This document shows positions 8,620 through 17,232 of a stretch of DNA of 64,000 nucleotides, one piece after another. Numbering within the stretch: position 1 is the stretch's first letter; every line of letters starts with the position of its first letter. Both the position numbers and the translations under genes were made by a program. Origin of the DNA: Pseudarthrobacter sp. NIBRBAC000502772 (lineage in GTDB: Bacteria; Actinomycetota; Actinomycetes; Actinomycetales; Micrococcaceae); assembly GCF_006517235.1 (NCBI RefSeq), contig NZ_CP041188.1, positions 2,046,001 to 2,110,000 on the forward strand, read 5' to 3'. The notes under the pieces are model-generated. The model saw only the letters and a program-made list of their open reading frames with translations, ran no database searches and was not told the DNA's origin.

Positions 8620-9963
8620 ATGACTGTTGTACCCCTGCCGCTTGAGCAGAACCAGCCCGGCGACACCCTGGTCCACGGCTCCGACGGCGGCTCCGTTGTC
8701 CGGCGTTCGGTGCTGCCGGGCGGCGTACGGGTGCTCACCGAAGCGATGCCGGGCCAGCGTTCGGCGACCATCGGTTTCTGGGTGGGCGTCGGGTCACGCG
8801 ATGAAGCCCCGGGCCAGCACGGCTCCACGCACTTCCTGGAGCACCTTCTGTTCAAGGGGACCAAACGCCGCACTGCCCTGGAAATCGCCTCGGCCTTTGA
8901 CGAGGTGGGCGGGGAGTCCAACGCAGCCACGGCCAAGGAGAGCACGTGCTATTTCGCGCGGGTGCTGGACACGGACCTGCCCATGGCCATCGACGTCATT
9001 GCCGACATGATCACCGGTGCCGTCCTGGATCCGGCCGAGATGGAGCAGGAGCGCGACGTCATCCTGGAGGAAATCGCCATGGACAGCGATGACCCCACCG
9101 ACGTTGCGCATGAAAACTTTGTGGCTGCCGTCCTGGGCACCCACCCGCTGGGCCGCCCTATCGGCGGTACGCCCGCCGCGATCCGCGCCGTCGCCCGCGA
9201 CTCCGTCTGGGAGCACTACCGCCGTTACTACCGCCCGGATGAGCTGGTCATCACCGCCGCCGGGGGCCTGGAGCACGACGTCGTCTGCAGCCTTGTGGTG
9301 GACGCCCTCCACACTGCCGGGTGGTCACTTGAGCCGGATGCCGCCCCCGTGGATCGCCGCTCCACCGAGCGGGCGGACATCACCGGCACAGCCGGGCTGC
9401 ATGTGGTCAAGCGTGCGGTGGAACAGGCGAACATCATCATGGGCTGCCCCACGATTGTGGCCACCGATGAACGCCGCTACGTCATGAGCGTCCTCAACGC
9501 CGTCCTGGGCGGCGGGATGTCTTCGCGGCTGTTCCAGGAAATCCGCGAAAAGCGTGGCCTGGTGTACTCCACGTACTCCTTTGCCTCCTCCTACGCGGAC
9601 GCCGGCTACTTCGGGATGTACGCAGGCTGCACACCATCCAAGGTCCGCCAGGTGCTGGACCTGCTGGGGCTCGAGCTGGACAAGCTTGCCGAAGGCGGCA
9701 TCTCCGACGACGAACTGCGCAAGGCCGTGGGGCAGCTGTGCGGTGGAATTGTCCTGGCACTGGAGGACACGGGTTCCCGCATGTCCCGCCTGGGCCGCGC
9801 TGAACTCGTGTCCGGCGAATACCAGGACATCGACGAGACCCTCCGCCAGATCAAGGCGGTCACCGCGCAGGAGGTCCAGGAGCTTGCCAGGGAACTGGCA
9901 GCCGCCCCGCGGACTGTCACCGTGGTGGGCCCATTCGAGGAGACCGAAACCTTCGGTCTCTGA
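8620..9963 (+). CDS. M16 family zinc metallopeptidase
   Basis: A 447-aa protein with the inverted zinc motif HFLEH at residues 71-75, the family's G-S-R-D-E-x-x-x-x-x-G lead-in, and the downstream glutamate segment ERDVILEEIAMDSDDP. The C-terminal half has the R/Y pocket motif (KRGLVYSTYSFASSYADAGYFGMYAG). It is the pitrilysin/processing-peptidase type that lies next to PNPase genes in actinobacteria (PepR of mycobacteria). The substrate is unknown. The ATG at 8620 is the first start in frame after the pnp terminator. Confidence 0.92.
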   Translation: MTVVPLPLEQNQPGDTLVHGSDGGSVVRRSVLPGGVRVLTEAMPGQRSATIGFWVGVGSRDEAPGQHGSTHFLEHLLFKGTKRRTALEIASAFDEVGGESNAATAKESTCYFARVLDTDLPMAIDVIADMITGAVLDPAEMEQERDVILEEIAMDSDDPTDVAHENFVAAVLGTHPLGRPIGGTPAAIRAVARDSVWEHYRRYYRPDELVITAAGGLEHDVVCSLVVDALHTAGWSLEPDAAPVDRRSTERADITGTAGLHVVKRAVEQANIIMGCPTIVATDERRYVMSVLNAVLGGGMSSRLFQEIREKRGLVYSTYSFASSYADAGYFGMYAGCTPSKVRQVLDLLGLELDKLAEGGISDDELRKAVGQLCGGIVLALEDTGSRMSRLGRAELVSGEYQDIDETLRQIKAVTAQEVQELARELAAAPRTVTVVGPFEETETFGL

Positions 9964-9994
9964 CCGGCAGGCCTGCGCCCGCCATAATGAACCT

Positions 9995-10456
9995 ATGAAC
10001 TTTCCGCAGCCGGGCACGGTGCACGCCGTCCTGGAGAACTTCCTGGGCCATTGGCGCGGCACCACCCGGCTGAACGCTTCGGCCTGGGGGCCCAAGCGCA
10101 CGGCCTCGGCGGAAATCAGTTATACCAGGGCTGCCGGAGGCTACGCCGTCGTGCAAAGTTACAGACACACCGAAGCCGATGGCACGCACTTTGAAGGCCA
10201 CGGCGTTTTTACTGTCGACCCTGACCACAACGACATCCTCTGGTACCACGTGGACAGCATGGGCATGCCGCCGGGAGCCCCGGCCCGCTGCACGTGGGTG
10301 GACGGTGTGCTGCGCGTCGAGCGCCACAGCGACCGGGGGACTGCCCGCCATAGTTTCCGGGTGGACGACGACGTGCTGATCCACACCGCCGAGTTGCGCC
10401 TCGGCGAGGGGCAGGACTTTGTCCCTTTCATGACCTCCGAGTGCCGCCGCGTCTGA
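9995..10456 (+). CDS. DUF1579-type protein
   Basis: A 153-aa soluble protein with ENFLGHWRGTTRLNASAWGP near the start and beta-rich segments (GGYAVVQSYRH, FEGHGVFTVDPDHNDILWYHVDS). This layout resembles the lipocalin/FABP-like DUF1579 family, whose role is not established. The frame extends far upstream in the shadow of the peptidase gene, but the ATG at 9995 follows a CATAAT box at 9983-9988 with 6 nt spacing, typical of a leaderless gene. Assignment to DUF1579 is from layout and sequence feel, not a search. Confidence 0.7.
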   Translation: MNFPQPGTVHAVLENFLGHWRGTTRLNASAWGPKRTASAEISYTRAAGGYAVVQSYRHTEADGTHFEGHGVFTVDPDHNDILWYHVDSMGMPPGAPARCTWVDGVLRVERHSDRGTARHSFRVDDDVLIHTAELRLGEGQDFVPFMTSECRRV

Positions 10457-10486
10457 CCCCATCCCGACCACTGAGTCCCACCTGCC

Positions 10487-10574
10487 GCGCGAACGGACAC
10501 TTGGGGCCCTGCACGTTTTGGCGCGAGAGGACAGTTAAGACCGCTGCTTCTGCGCGAACGGACACTTGGGGCCC
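10487..10574. repeat. Dispersed short repeat, three copies
   Basis: Identical 23-nt copies at 10487-10509 and 10552-10574 contain GCGCGAACGGACACTTGGGG. Between them, 10520-10539 holds the related GGCGCGAGAGGACAGTTAAG. All share a G-C-G-C-G-A-R-x-G-G-A-C-A core. Two further copies lie near 13.85 kb in inverse orientation. Confidence 0.85.
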
Positions 10575-10591
10575 GTGCAGAATTCCGACCG

Positions 10592-10769
10592 TCAGCCGGC
10601 TGATTCCAGAATCCTTGTCCGCGGAGCGCCGTTCAAGGCTGGCGCCGCGGAAGACGAATTCCACACTTTACTTTTCAGGTTCGCCAGCAAGGTCCACCGG
10701 ATCCCGGTCGAAGGCTTCTTTCCACATGCCAAAGTCCTTAATGCCATGTTCGATTTGCAGTGTGTACAT
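10592..10769 (-). pseudogene. Internally deleted small gene (monooxygenase-like fold, about 95 aa when intact)
   Basis: On the minus strand AAGGAG precedes an ATG at 10769 that encodes MYTLQIEHGIKDFGMWKEAF, then DRDPVDLAGEPEK and a stop at 10668. In the next frame, the same stretch continues LKSKVWNSSSAAPALNGAP, then RTRILESAG and a stop at 10592. The two pieces read like the N- and C-termini of one small actinobacterial protein family (ABM/ferredoxin-like in my recollection), with the middle 45 or so codons missing and the frame shifted at the join. It should be non-functional. The family label is from memory. Confidence 0.65.
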
Positions 10770-10978
10770 TGCTGATTCTCCTTAGTTCATCGTGTTAGTT
10801 GATCGCACTTATTTGCCTCCGTGCTGTCCAACCCGTGGCTCCTGTCCTGGGACAGCCTGCACGGTTCCGCTGAGTCGCGTACTGTCACGTTAACTGCCTG
10901 ACGATTTGGCCGGTACCCCAGAAATCTGGGGTCTTGGTAGACAACCCCGGTGCTGTCCACAGAGGGCATACTGGGGGA

Positions 10979-12118
10979 ATGACCTCCGGCGGGCCCTGGA
11001 ACAGGAGCCTTGAACGGATCCGGCTCATCGGCGACTCCGCCCCGGATCACCACGCGTTACGCACTGCCGTGCTCGCTGAGTTGGGCCGGGTGCTTCCGTT
11101 CAGTGCTTTCGTGTGGCCGCTCTCAGATCCGCTGACGGCGACGGGCATGTCGCCCATGGCCCGGATACCGTGCCCGGACGAGCTGCCGTTGCTGATCCGC
11201 CTCAAGTATCTGACGCCAGCAGGTCGGTGGACGCAGTTGGCGATCAGCCCGTCGCCGGTGACGACGCTGCTGCGCGAAACGGCCGGCGATCCATCACGGA
11301 GCCTGCTATGGGATGGCCTGATGAAGCGCTACGGAGTGTCCGATGTCCTGTTCGCAGTGCTGGCGGACAAGCACGGCTGCTGGGGTTGGATTGACCTCTG
11401 GCGAACCGATCCGGACGATCCGTTTAGTGCCGAGGAAGTGGGATACCTCGCTGCCGTCGTGCACGAAGTGACCCCCGCCCTTCGTCGTTCGATAGCCCGG
11501 CAGTTTCTTGTGGAAGTGCCTGGCGGACTCGACCCCGTAGGACACGAGGCTGTCCGTGCGGAGGTGCCAGCAATCGGCGGAAGTTCGAGGCCGGACTTGC
11601 CTCAGCAGGCTGTGCTGACTCTGGATGCGGATATGGCTGTGGTGGGTGGAACGGCTTCGGTAGAGGAGTGGCTGGGGCTGCTTCAGGCCGGCCCGCGTCC
11701 CTTTCAACGCGTACCGGCCGAGGTCCTCAACGTCGCTGCCCAATTGCTGGCGCGTGAAGCGGGCGTGGATCGTCATCCTTCGTCCGCCCGTGTGCACATA
11801 GGGTCAGGCCAGTGGGCCCTCCTCCAGGCCAGCCGGATGGACTCCACCGGCACGGCGGCCATTCCGCCATTGGCCGTCACCATCCAGGCCTGTCCTCCAG
11901 AGGCAAGGCTTGACATGTTCGCCCGAAGCTTCGGGCTGTCAACGCGGCAGCGGCAATTGTTTGAGCTTGCAGCCAGCGGCGCTGACACTAACGCCATGGC
12001 TGCTGCCTTGGGGATCGGGGCGTATTCCGTCCAGGATCAGTTCAAGCAGATTTTCGAGACATGCGGCGTCCATAGCCGCGCGACGTTGTTGGCCCTGGCG
12101 ATGGGAACGGCCCAGTAA
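10979..12118 (+). CDS. LuxR-type HTH transcriptional regulator
   Basis: A 379-aa protein. The C-terminal 55 residues (LSTRQRQLFELAASGADTNA and onward to VHSRATLLALAMG) match the GerE/LuxR winged-helix-free HTH pattern. The preceding 300 residues have no clear receiver domain or P-loop and may form a GAF-like sensor (GCWGWIDLWRTDPDDPFSAEE). The frame opens at 10934, but the ATG at 10979 lies 6 nt after CATACT (10967-10972). It sits alone in the accessory patch, head-to-tail with nothing, so its targets cannot be guessed. Confidence 0.75.
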   Translation: MTSGGPWNRSLERIRLIGDSAPDHHALRTAVLAELGRVLPFSAFVWPLSDPLTATGMSPMARIPCPDELPLLIRLKYLTPAGRWTQLAISPSPVTTLLRETAGDPSRSLLWDGLMKRYGVSDVLFAVLADKHGCWGWIDLWRTDPDDPFSAEEVGYLAAVVHEVTPALRRSIARQFLVEVPGGLDPVGHEAVRAEVPAIGGSSRPDLPQQAVLTLDADMAVVGGTASVEEWLGLLQAGPRPFQRVPAEVLNVAAQLLAREAGVDRHPSSARVHIGSGQWALLQASRMDSTGTAAIPPLAVTIQACPPEARLDMFARSFGLSTRQRQLFELAASGADTNAMAAALGIGAYSVQDQFKQIFETCGVHSRATLLALAMGTAQ

Positions 12119-12140
12119 CTGAAACGCCGTTCAGCTCCAT

Positions 12141-13724
12141 TCAGCTCCACGCCGGTGGCAGGCTTGTGTCCAGGTCCAGGTCCAGGTCCAGGTCCAGGTC
12201 CAGGTCCAGGTCCAGGTCCAGCTCGAGTTCCAAGTCCAGATCCGCGTCCAAGACCGAACCGGTGCTGGTGCCGGCGCCGGGCATGGGGATGTTGGCTGGC
12301 CAGCGGGGTGGTTCCCAGTCGGGGTGTTCGCTGGCGTAGTGGCGTCCGGTGGGTGATATCCAGCCGGGTGGTTCGTTCTTGGTGGCGGTGGTGGGTTTCC
12401 AGGCTGTGGTGTGTCTTAGTCTGTGGTGTTTGTGGCAGGGTTGGCCGAGATTTGAAATGCCGGTGGTGCCGCCGTGGGCCCAGGCGAGGAGGTGGTCGGC
12501 CTCGTTGTCGAGGGAGTGGTTGCTGCAGCCGGGGAACGGGCACTTCCCGTCGCGTAACCGCAGCCATTGGCGTTGGGCTTTGGTGAGCCGGTAGCCGGTC
12601 CGCCCGATCTCGAGCGGTGCGCCGTCGCGGGGGTCGATGAGGACGCGGTGGAAGGATTCGGCGCCGTCGGCGATCAAGTGGCGGGCCATGGACGGCGGGA
12701 TCGGGCCGTACCCATCCAACATGGCTGGCTCGTCGGTGAGGCCCAGCAGCGAGAACACCGGGACCGTGATCAACACCTGCGCCCGCGGCGATGGAACGCC
12801 GCCGCTCACGGCGAGGCCCCCGGTCTCTTCGTCGCTCGTTTCGCCGGTCGCGCCGCCGCTCTTTTCCCTACCCTCATCACCGGTTCCGCCGCCGGTGATG
12901 TTGTTGGTCAGGAGACAGGTGGCGACGCTGTCGGCGCGGAGCTGGCTGAGGTTCCGGTCCTCGTCCGGGCCTTGGAGGGCTCTAGCTGCGCTGGTGGTCC
13001 GGTCCCAGATCCCGGCCGCCTGGTCCGCGGGGAGGTACGCGCTGAGCCAGGCCATACCGTCCCGGTCCGGGGCGTATTCCAGGCGCCGGTCCGCGGCGCT
13101 CTTAATGTGGCGTTTTTCGATGCTGACCGGGTGATGGCGTTCCCGCCAGGTCCGGGCCTTGTGCCGGAACCTCCCGGGGATGAGCTCACCGGCTGGGCCA
13201 CGTGCCGGATTCACCACGTGAGGGTCCAGGAAATGTGCCTCGAGGGCCTGCGCCCCGGCGGGGTCGAGGTTGGTGGTTTCGTCGACCATGATCCGGGCGT
13301 GCTGCCACGAAATCGTCCCGGCCTGCAACGCGGACAACGTCAAAGGCAGGGCAGTGGTCAGGGAGTGCGCCTCGGCGAGGAGGGCGCCGGCGGCCCGTTC
13401 GCTGACCGTCAGAGCACACGCGACCTCCGCGACCATGGCCATCTCCTGCCCGGTATTGTCCTCGGGCGACGTTGCAGGGCCCGCCAAAGCCTCGGCAGCG
13501 GCGGAGTAACCGGCGGCCAGCCAGGCCTTCAGGGCGGCACTTTTGGCGTCCAGCCGTGAGATCTCGGCCATCCCGTCCAGGAAACCATCTGCCACCCGGC
13601 GCAACGGATCAGCGTCCCCGGAACAGCCGGAATCGGTCCCGCCCCGGAGCGCAGAAGCAAGCTCAGCGAAAGACACCGAAAGGGCCTCCGCCGTCGCCAC
13701 AGCCGCTCTGCTATCCATACTCAA
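12141..13724 (-). CDS. DUF222 / HNH endonuclease-domain protein (13E12 type)
   Basis: A 527-aa protein. The N-terminal two thirds are the helical DUF222 region (LDAKSAALKAWLAAGYSAAAE, then DETTNLDPAGAQALEAHFLD). The HNH domain near residues 395-435 has CPFPGCSNHSLDNEADHLLAW followed by HKHHRLRH, so the metal-binding Cys and His residues are present. Proteins of this kind are common, multicopy and highly variable in Arthrobacter and mycobacteria, and their function is unproven. The C-terminus ends in an Asp-Leu run encoded by tandem hexanucleotides. No LexA box is seen upstream. An alternative start is the ATG two codons downstream. Confidence 0.88.
   Translation of the reverse strand: MSMDSRAAVATAEALSVSFAELASALRGGTDSGCSGDADPLRRVADGFLDGMAEISRLDAKSAALKAWLAAGYSAAAEALAGPATSPEDNTGQEMAMVAEVACALTVSERAAGALLAEAHSLTTALPLTLSALQAGTISWQHARIMVDETTNLDPAGAQALEAHFLDPHVVNPARGPAGELIPGRFRHKARTWRERHHPVSIEKRHIKSAADRRLEYAPDRDGMAWLSAYLPADQAAGIWDRTTSAARALQGPDEDRNLSQLRADSVATCLLTNNITGGGTGDEGREKSGGATGETSDEETGGLAVSGGVPSPRAQVLITVPVFSLLGLTDEPAMLDGYGPIPPSMARHLIADGAESFHRVLIDPRDGAPLEIGRTGYRLTKAQRQWLRLRDGKCPFPGCSNHSLDNEADHLLAWAHGGTTGISNLGQPCHKHHRLRHTTAWKPTTATKNEPPGWISPTGRHYASEHPDWEPPRWPANIPMPGAGTSTGSVLDADLDLELELDLDLDLDLDLDLDLDLDTSLPPAWS
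12169..12221. repeat. Hexanucleotide microsatellite (TCCAGG)8 inside the HNH gene
   Basis: Eight perfect TCCAGG units (12169-12216) are followed by a partial ninth. On the coding (minus) strand they encode Asp-Leu dipeptides near the C-terminus. Because the unit is 6 nt, gain or loss of copies keeps the frame. Confidence 0.95.
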
Positions 13725-13839
13725 ATCATCCCCGGAGGGTCTGACAATAACGGCGAGGCTAAACGGCTATGTGCATAACTCCGCCAAGCAACTGTAAGTG
13801 CCTGCATCCGTGGGCGGTTTCAAGGTGTCCTCGCAGGGA

Positions 13840-13902
13840 CTCAACTGTCCGCTCGCGCCAAGGATCCGGCGCCTCAACTGTCTGTGAGAATCCGTTCGCG
13901 CC
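13840..13902. repeat. Two further copies of the dispersed repeat, one interrupted
   Basis: CTCAACTGTCCGCTCGCGCC at 13840-13859 is the inverse of the repeats at 10.5 kb. A second copy at 13873-13902 reads CTCAACTGTC, then a 10-nt insert (TGTGAGAATC), then CGTTCGCGCC. The rest of the 13725-13916 gap shows nothing recognisable. Confidence 0.8.
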
Positions 13903-13916
13903 GTCTGCGAGGTGGT

Positions 13917-14183
13917 CTACCCGCCGGCGAAAGGGGGCAGCACGTCAACCACATCGCCCGGACTTAACACAGTCGTGCGGTCCCGGACGGCCACCTCGTT
14001 GAGCAGGAAACTGCTCCGGGACAGGATGCGTTGCAGGGGAGGAGTGCCAGCAGCGGGCTCGGCGCGGTCCACAGCCAGGACCGCTTCCAGCAAATCGGCC
14101 ACTGTCGCCCCGGGAGGGAGTACGAAGAGCTCTTCTTCGACCCCAGCAGCAGCGCGTGCGGCAGCGAAGTAACGTACGTTCAA
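13917..14183 (-). CDS. moaD: Molybdopterin synthase sulfur carrier MoaD
   Basis: An 88-aa ubiquitin-fold protein ending in Gly-Gly (LPPFAGG). The C-terminal glycine is thiocarboxylated and donates sulfur to precursor Z in the MoaD-MoaE complex. Motifs are MNVRYFAAARAAAGVEEE and VNEVAVRD-like NEVAVRDRTTVLSPGDVVDVLPP. It lies 4 nt downstream of the moaA stop on the same strand, and moaE is in the same cluster. Confidence 0.92.
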   Translation of the reverse strand: MNVRYFAAARAAAGVEEELFVLPPGATVADLLEAVLAVDRAEPAAGTPPLQRILSRSSFLLNEVAVRDRTTVLSPGDVVDVLPPFAGG

Positions 14184-14187
14184 GAAT

Positions 14188-15427
14188 TCAGCCTCCGATG
14201 GCGCTCATGCTGCGGTCCGGCTGGACAAAGTCCGCCGCGCCGAGACCTGTGTGGTCCATGCCGTGGGCCTTTGGCTTGACCCACATGGCATCCTGCCAGC
14301 GTTCGGCCAGGGCCTGATCACTGGCGCCGTCCCGCAGCAGACCCAAGAGATCAAACTCCTCACGGGAGAACAGGCAGCTCATGATCTTGCCCTCGGCTGT
14401 GATCCGTGTGCGACGGCAGTCAGAGCAGAACGGCTCAGTGACGGACGCGATGATGCCCACGGTGCCGAGCACCGGCCCTTGGGCTTCCGGCGCCGCCTCC
14501 ACGCCTTCCGGCGCCGCCTCCGCCTTCCGGCCGCTCCACGCCTTCCGGCCGATGCGCGTTAGCGGCAGACACTAGTCCCTCGGTACCCAGCACGGGACTA
14601 TCCGGCCCCGCGGTCCGGGCCGCCCGGCGTCGTACTTCAAAGCGTTCTGCGGGGGCTCCGTCGCGGGCGCGGGGATCGGGACTCAACACAAAGTCGCGCG
14701 AGAGCAGAGCGCGGATCTCGGCCGCGGTGATCATGTTCCGGCGGGTCCAGCCGTGGTCTGCGTCGAGCGGCATCTGCTCGATGAAGCGTAGTTCGTAGCC
14801 GCGGTCCAGCGCCCAGGCGAGCAGGGACGGCGACTCGGTGTCGTTGATGCCCCGCATCAGGACGGCGTTGAGTTTGACGGGGCCCAGTCCCGCGGCCCAG
14901 GCGGCATCGACGCCGGCCAGGACACGGTCCAGGAAGGGGCGCCGGGTCAGCTTGGTGAAGGTTTCTTCGTGCAGCGAATCCAGTGAGACGTTGATGCGGG
15001 TCAGGCCCGCAGCCTTGAGCGCGGCGGCCTTCTTGTCCAGGCCCACGCCGTTGGTGGTCATGGAGATGGGCAGTTCCGGATGGTTGCTGCGCAGGGCCGC
15101 AATGATGTCAATCAGGTCCGCACGGACCAGTGGCTCCCCGCCGGTCAGGCGCAGTTCGCGAACACCGAGCAGTTCCACGCCGATCCGGACAATCCGCACG
15201 ATCTCCTCGGCGGACATCACGGCCTGCTTGGAAAGCCATTCAAGCCCCTCGGCCGGCATGCAGTAGGTGCAGCGCAGGTTGCATTTGTCCGTCAGCGACA
15301 GCCGCATGTCCGTTGCCCGGCGGCCGTACTGGTCCAGCAGCCCCGGCGCCGTGCCGGCCGGCCGGGCAGGCGGCAGCCCCGGCCCTGCATCCTCCCGGGG
15401 TTGTGGCATGCCTAGCTGAACACTCAT
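14188..15427 (-). pseudogene. moaA: GTP 3',8-cyclase MoaA, frameshifted
   Basis: Radical SAM enzyme for the first step of molybdenum cofactor synthesis. The N-terminal frame (from ATG 15427) has the cluster motif CNLRCTYCMP and LTGGEPLVR, and runs to APAERFEVRRRA. The C-terminal part, with the second cluster motif [13 protein letters not shown] and the conserved end SMSAIGG, lies in another frame (14188-14502). The switch falls in imperfect tandem repeats of 21, 19 and 18 nt at 14484-14541. Relative to its neighbour, the 19-nt unit lacks two bases (between 14521 and 14522); restoring them reopens one frame. It is either a true 2-nt deletion or a sequence error. Confidence 0.82.
14484..14550. 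repeat. Imperfect tandem repeat inside moaA
   Basis: Units begin CTTCCGG at 14484, 14505, 14524 and 14542, with lengths 21, 19 and 18 nt plus a partial copy. On the coding strand they encode Glu-Gly-Val-Glu-rich units. This low-complexity linker lies between the barrel and the C-terminal cluster of MoaA. Confidence 0.9.
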
Positions 15428-15558
15428 GAATTCAGGCTACGCCACGTTTACCCCGGGATCACGCCCATGACGTCCGGGATCCGGTCCATCGCAGGAAGTC
15501 CCTCCGAACGGTGGCGAAGTCCCGCGCCGCCGGGGCCCGGCGAACCTATGCTGGAGAG

Positions 15559-17232
15559 GTGAACAGCTCCCAGCCCCTGCAGGAAACGGCCGACGACGGC
15601 GCCACCTCGCCAGTGCGGTCGGGAACCGATGGTGCCGCTCATGGGAGCCGCCGCTGGGCCGCCGCGTCGGGAGCCGTGGCCGCCGGCGCCGCCGTCGTCA
15701 TAGGGGAGCTGCTGGCAGGACTGTTCAGTCCGTCCCTCTCGCCCCTGACGGCAGTAGGCGGAGCCGTGATCGATGCTGTTCCGCCGGGTGTGAAGGACTG
15801 GGCCATCTCGCTGTTCGGCACCGCCGACAAAGCGGTGTTCGTGGGCGGGATGCTGCTGGTTATCCTGGCCGTCGGGTCGTTGGCCGGGATCCTGGAGCAG
15901 CGCAGGCGGTTTGCCGGTGGGGCGGTGATTGCTGTTTTTGGGCTCGTCGGGCTCAGTGCGGTCCTCACTCGTGCCCAGATGACCCCGGCTGCGGCTGTAG
16001 TGGCACTGGCCGCAGCCCTGTCCGGTGCGCTCCTGCTGGGATGGCTGATCCGCCGGCTCCACGAAGGGCTCCCGGCCGGCGCAGCTGGGACAGGCGCCGC
16101 GGGGACAGCAGCCGGGACAGACGCCGCGACGGCGCAAATTCCCGCGGGTACGGAAAGAACCGCCGGACGGCGCACGTTCCTGCAGGTCCTGGCAGCGAGC
16201 GCCGGGGCCACCGCCGTTGGCGGGGTTGTGGCCGCGGTCTGGCGAGGTGCAGCCTCCGGCATCAGCACCGCCCGCGAAAAGCTGCAGCTGCCTGCCGCAG
16301 TCTCCGGAGCGCCCGCCATCCCGGCCGGCGCCGAGGTAGGACTGGCCGGAATGCAGCCGCTGGTCACACCGAACCGTGACTTTTACCGGATCGACACCGC
16401 CCTGATCGTCCCGTCCCTCGACCCCGAAGCCTGGGTTCTCCGCGTTATAGGGATGGTGGAACAGGAGATTGAGCTGAACCTGGCCGATCTGTTGGCCAAG
16501 CCGCTGATCGAACGGCACGTCACCATCGCCTGCGTCTCCAACGAAGTGGGCGGGGACCTGATCGGCAATGCCCGCTGGCTCGGCTGGCCGGTGCGGGAAC
16601 TCCTGGCCCTTGCCCGGCCGCAATCCGGCGCCGACATGGTGCTGTCCCGGAGCTCCGACGGCTGGACGGCGGGCACACCGCTGGAGGTCCTCACTGATCA
16701 GAGGGACGCCCTGCTTGCGGTGGGGATGAACGGCGAACCGTTGCCGCTGGAACACGGCTTCCCGGTCCGGTTGATCGTGCCGGGCCTCTACGGCTACGTT
16801 TCCGCGACCAAATGGCTCACGGAACTCCGCGTCACCAGGTTCGCGGACGACGTCGGCTACTGGACGCCGCGCGGCTGGTCCGACCGCGGCCCCATCAAAA
16901 CGTCCTCGCGGATCGACGTTCCGCGCACCGGCCGGCGGGTGGGTGCTGGAACGGTTATGTTTGGCGGCGTTGCCTGGGCCCAGCACACCGGGATCGGAAA
17001 AGTAGAGCTACGCGTCAACCGCGGGCCGTGGCAGGCGGCCCGCCTCGCGCCCGGGATCTCGCTGGACACCTGGTACCAGTGGCAGCTGGGCATCGAGCTG
17101 ACTCCCGGCCAGTACGAGGTCCAGGTCCGTGCCACAGACCTCAACGGCGACCCGCAGGTGGAGGAACGCCGGCCGGTTGCGCCCGACGGTGCCACAGGCT
17201 TCCACACCATTAGAGTTGACGTGAATCCATGA
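15559..17232 (+). CDS. Membrane-bound molybdopterin-dependent oxidoreductase (sulfite oxidase superfamily)
   Basis: A 557-aa protein. The N-terminal 165 residues hold about four hydrophobic helices. Then comes a twin-arginine motif (GRRTFLQVLAAS) followed by a fifth helix, and then a sulfite-oxidase-type catalytic domain with the Mo-ligand cysteine in HVTIACVSNEVGG and the pocket motifs GLYGYVSATKW and RGWSDRGPIKTSSRID. A C-terminal Mo-co dimerisation-like domain ends the protein. Actinobacterial proteins of this layout are inserted by Sec for the first helices and by Tat for the last. The GTG at 15559 lies 6 nt after TATGCT. It overlaps moeA by 4 nt. The natural substrate is unknown. Confidence 0.87.
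   Translation: MNSSQPLQETADDGATSPVRSGTDGAAHGSRRWAAASGAVAAGAAVVIGELLAGLFSPSLSPLTAVGGAVIDAVPPGVKDWAISLFGTADKAVFVGGMLLVILAVGSLAGILEQRRRFAGGAVIAVFGLVGLSAVLTRAQMTPAAAVVALAAALSGALLLGWLIRRLHEGLPAGAAGTGAAGTAAGTDAATAQIPAGTERTAGRRTFLQVLAASAGATAVGGVVAAVWRGAASGISTAREKLQLPAAVSGAPAIPAGAEVGLAGMQPLVTPNRDFYRIDTALIVPSLDPEAWVLRVIGMVEQEIELNLADLLAKPLIERHVTIACVSNEVGGDLIGNARWLGWPVRELLALARPQSGADMVLSRSSDGWTAGTPLEVLTDQRDALLAVGMNGEPLPLEHGFPVRLIVPGLYGYVSATKWLTELRVTRFADDVGYWTPRGWSDRGPIKTSSRIDVPRTGRRVGAGTVMFGGVAWAQHTGIGKVELRVNRGPWQAARLAPGISLDTWYQWQLGIELTPGQYEVQVRATDLNGDPQVEERRPVAPDGATGFHTIRVDVNP

Larger units (their letters stand above)
10457..10978. other. Gene-poor interval: repeats and a decayed gene
   Basis: This 522-nt gap holds two copies of a 23-nt repeat, a related 20-nt copy, and a minus-strand remnant of a small gene (10592-10769). 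The rest, about 10770-10966, shows no coding signal I can support. Confidence 0.7.

Noticed and set aside
10428..10664. Minus-strand frame of 78 aa over the repeats
   Set aside because: It reads the remnant gene in the wrong frame; the remnant's own two pieces explain the sequence better.
12155..12586. Plus-strand frame with a long Gly-Pro run
   Set aside because: It is the opposite-strand shadow of the hexanucleotide repeat in the DUF222/HNH gene and has no homology.
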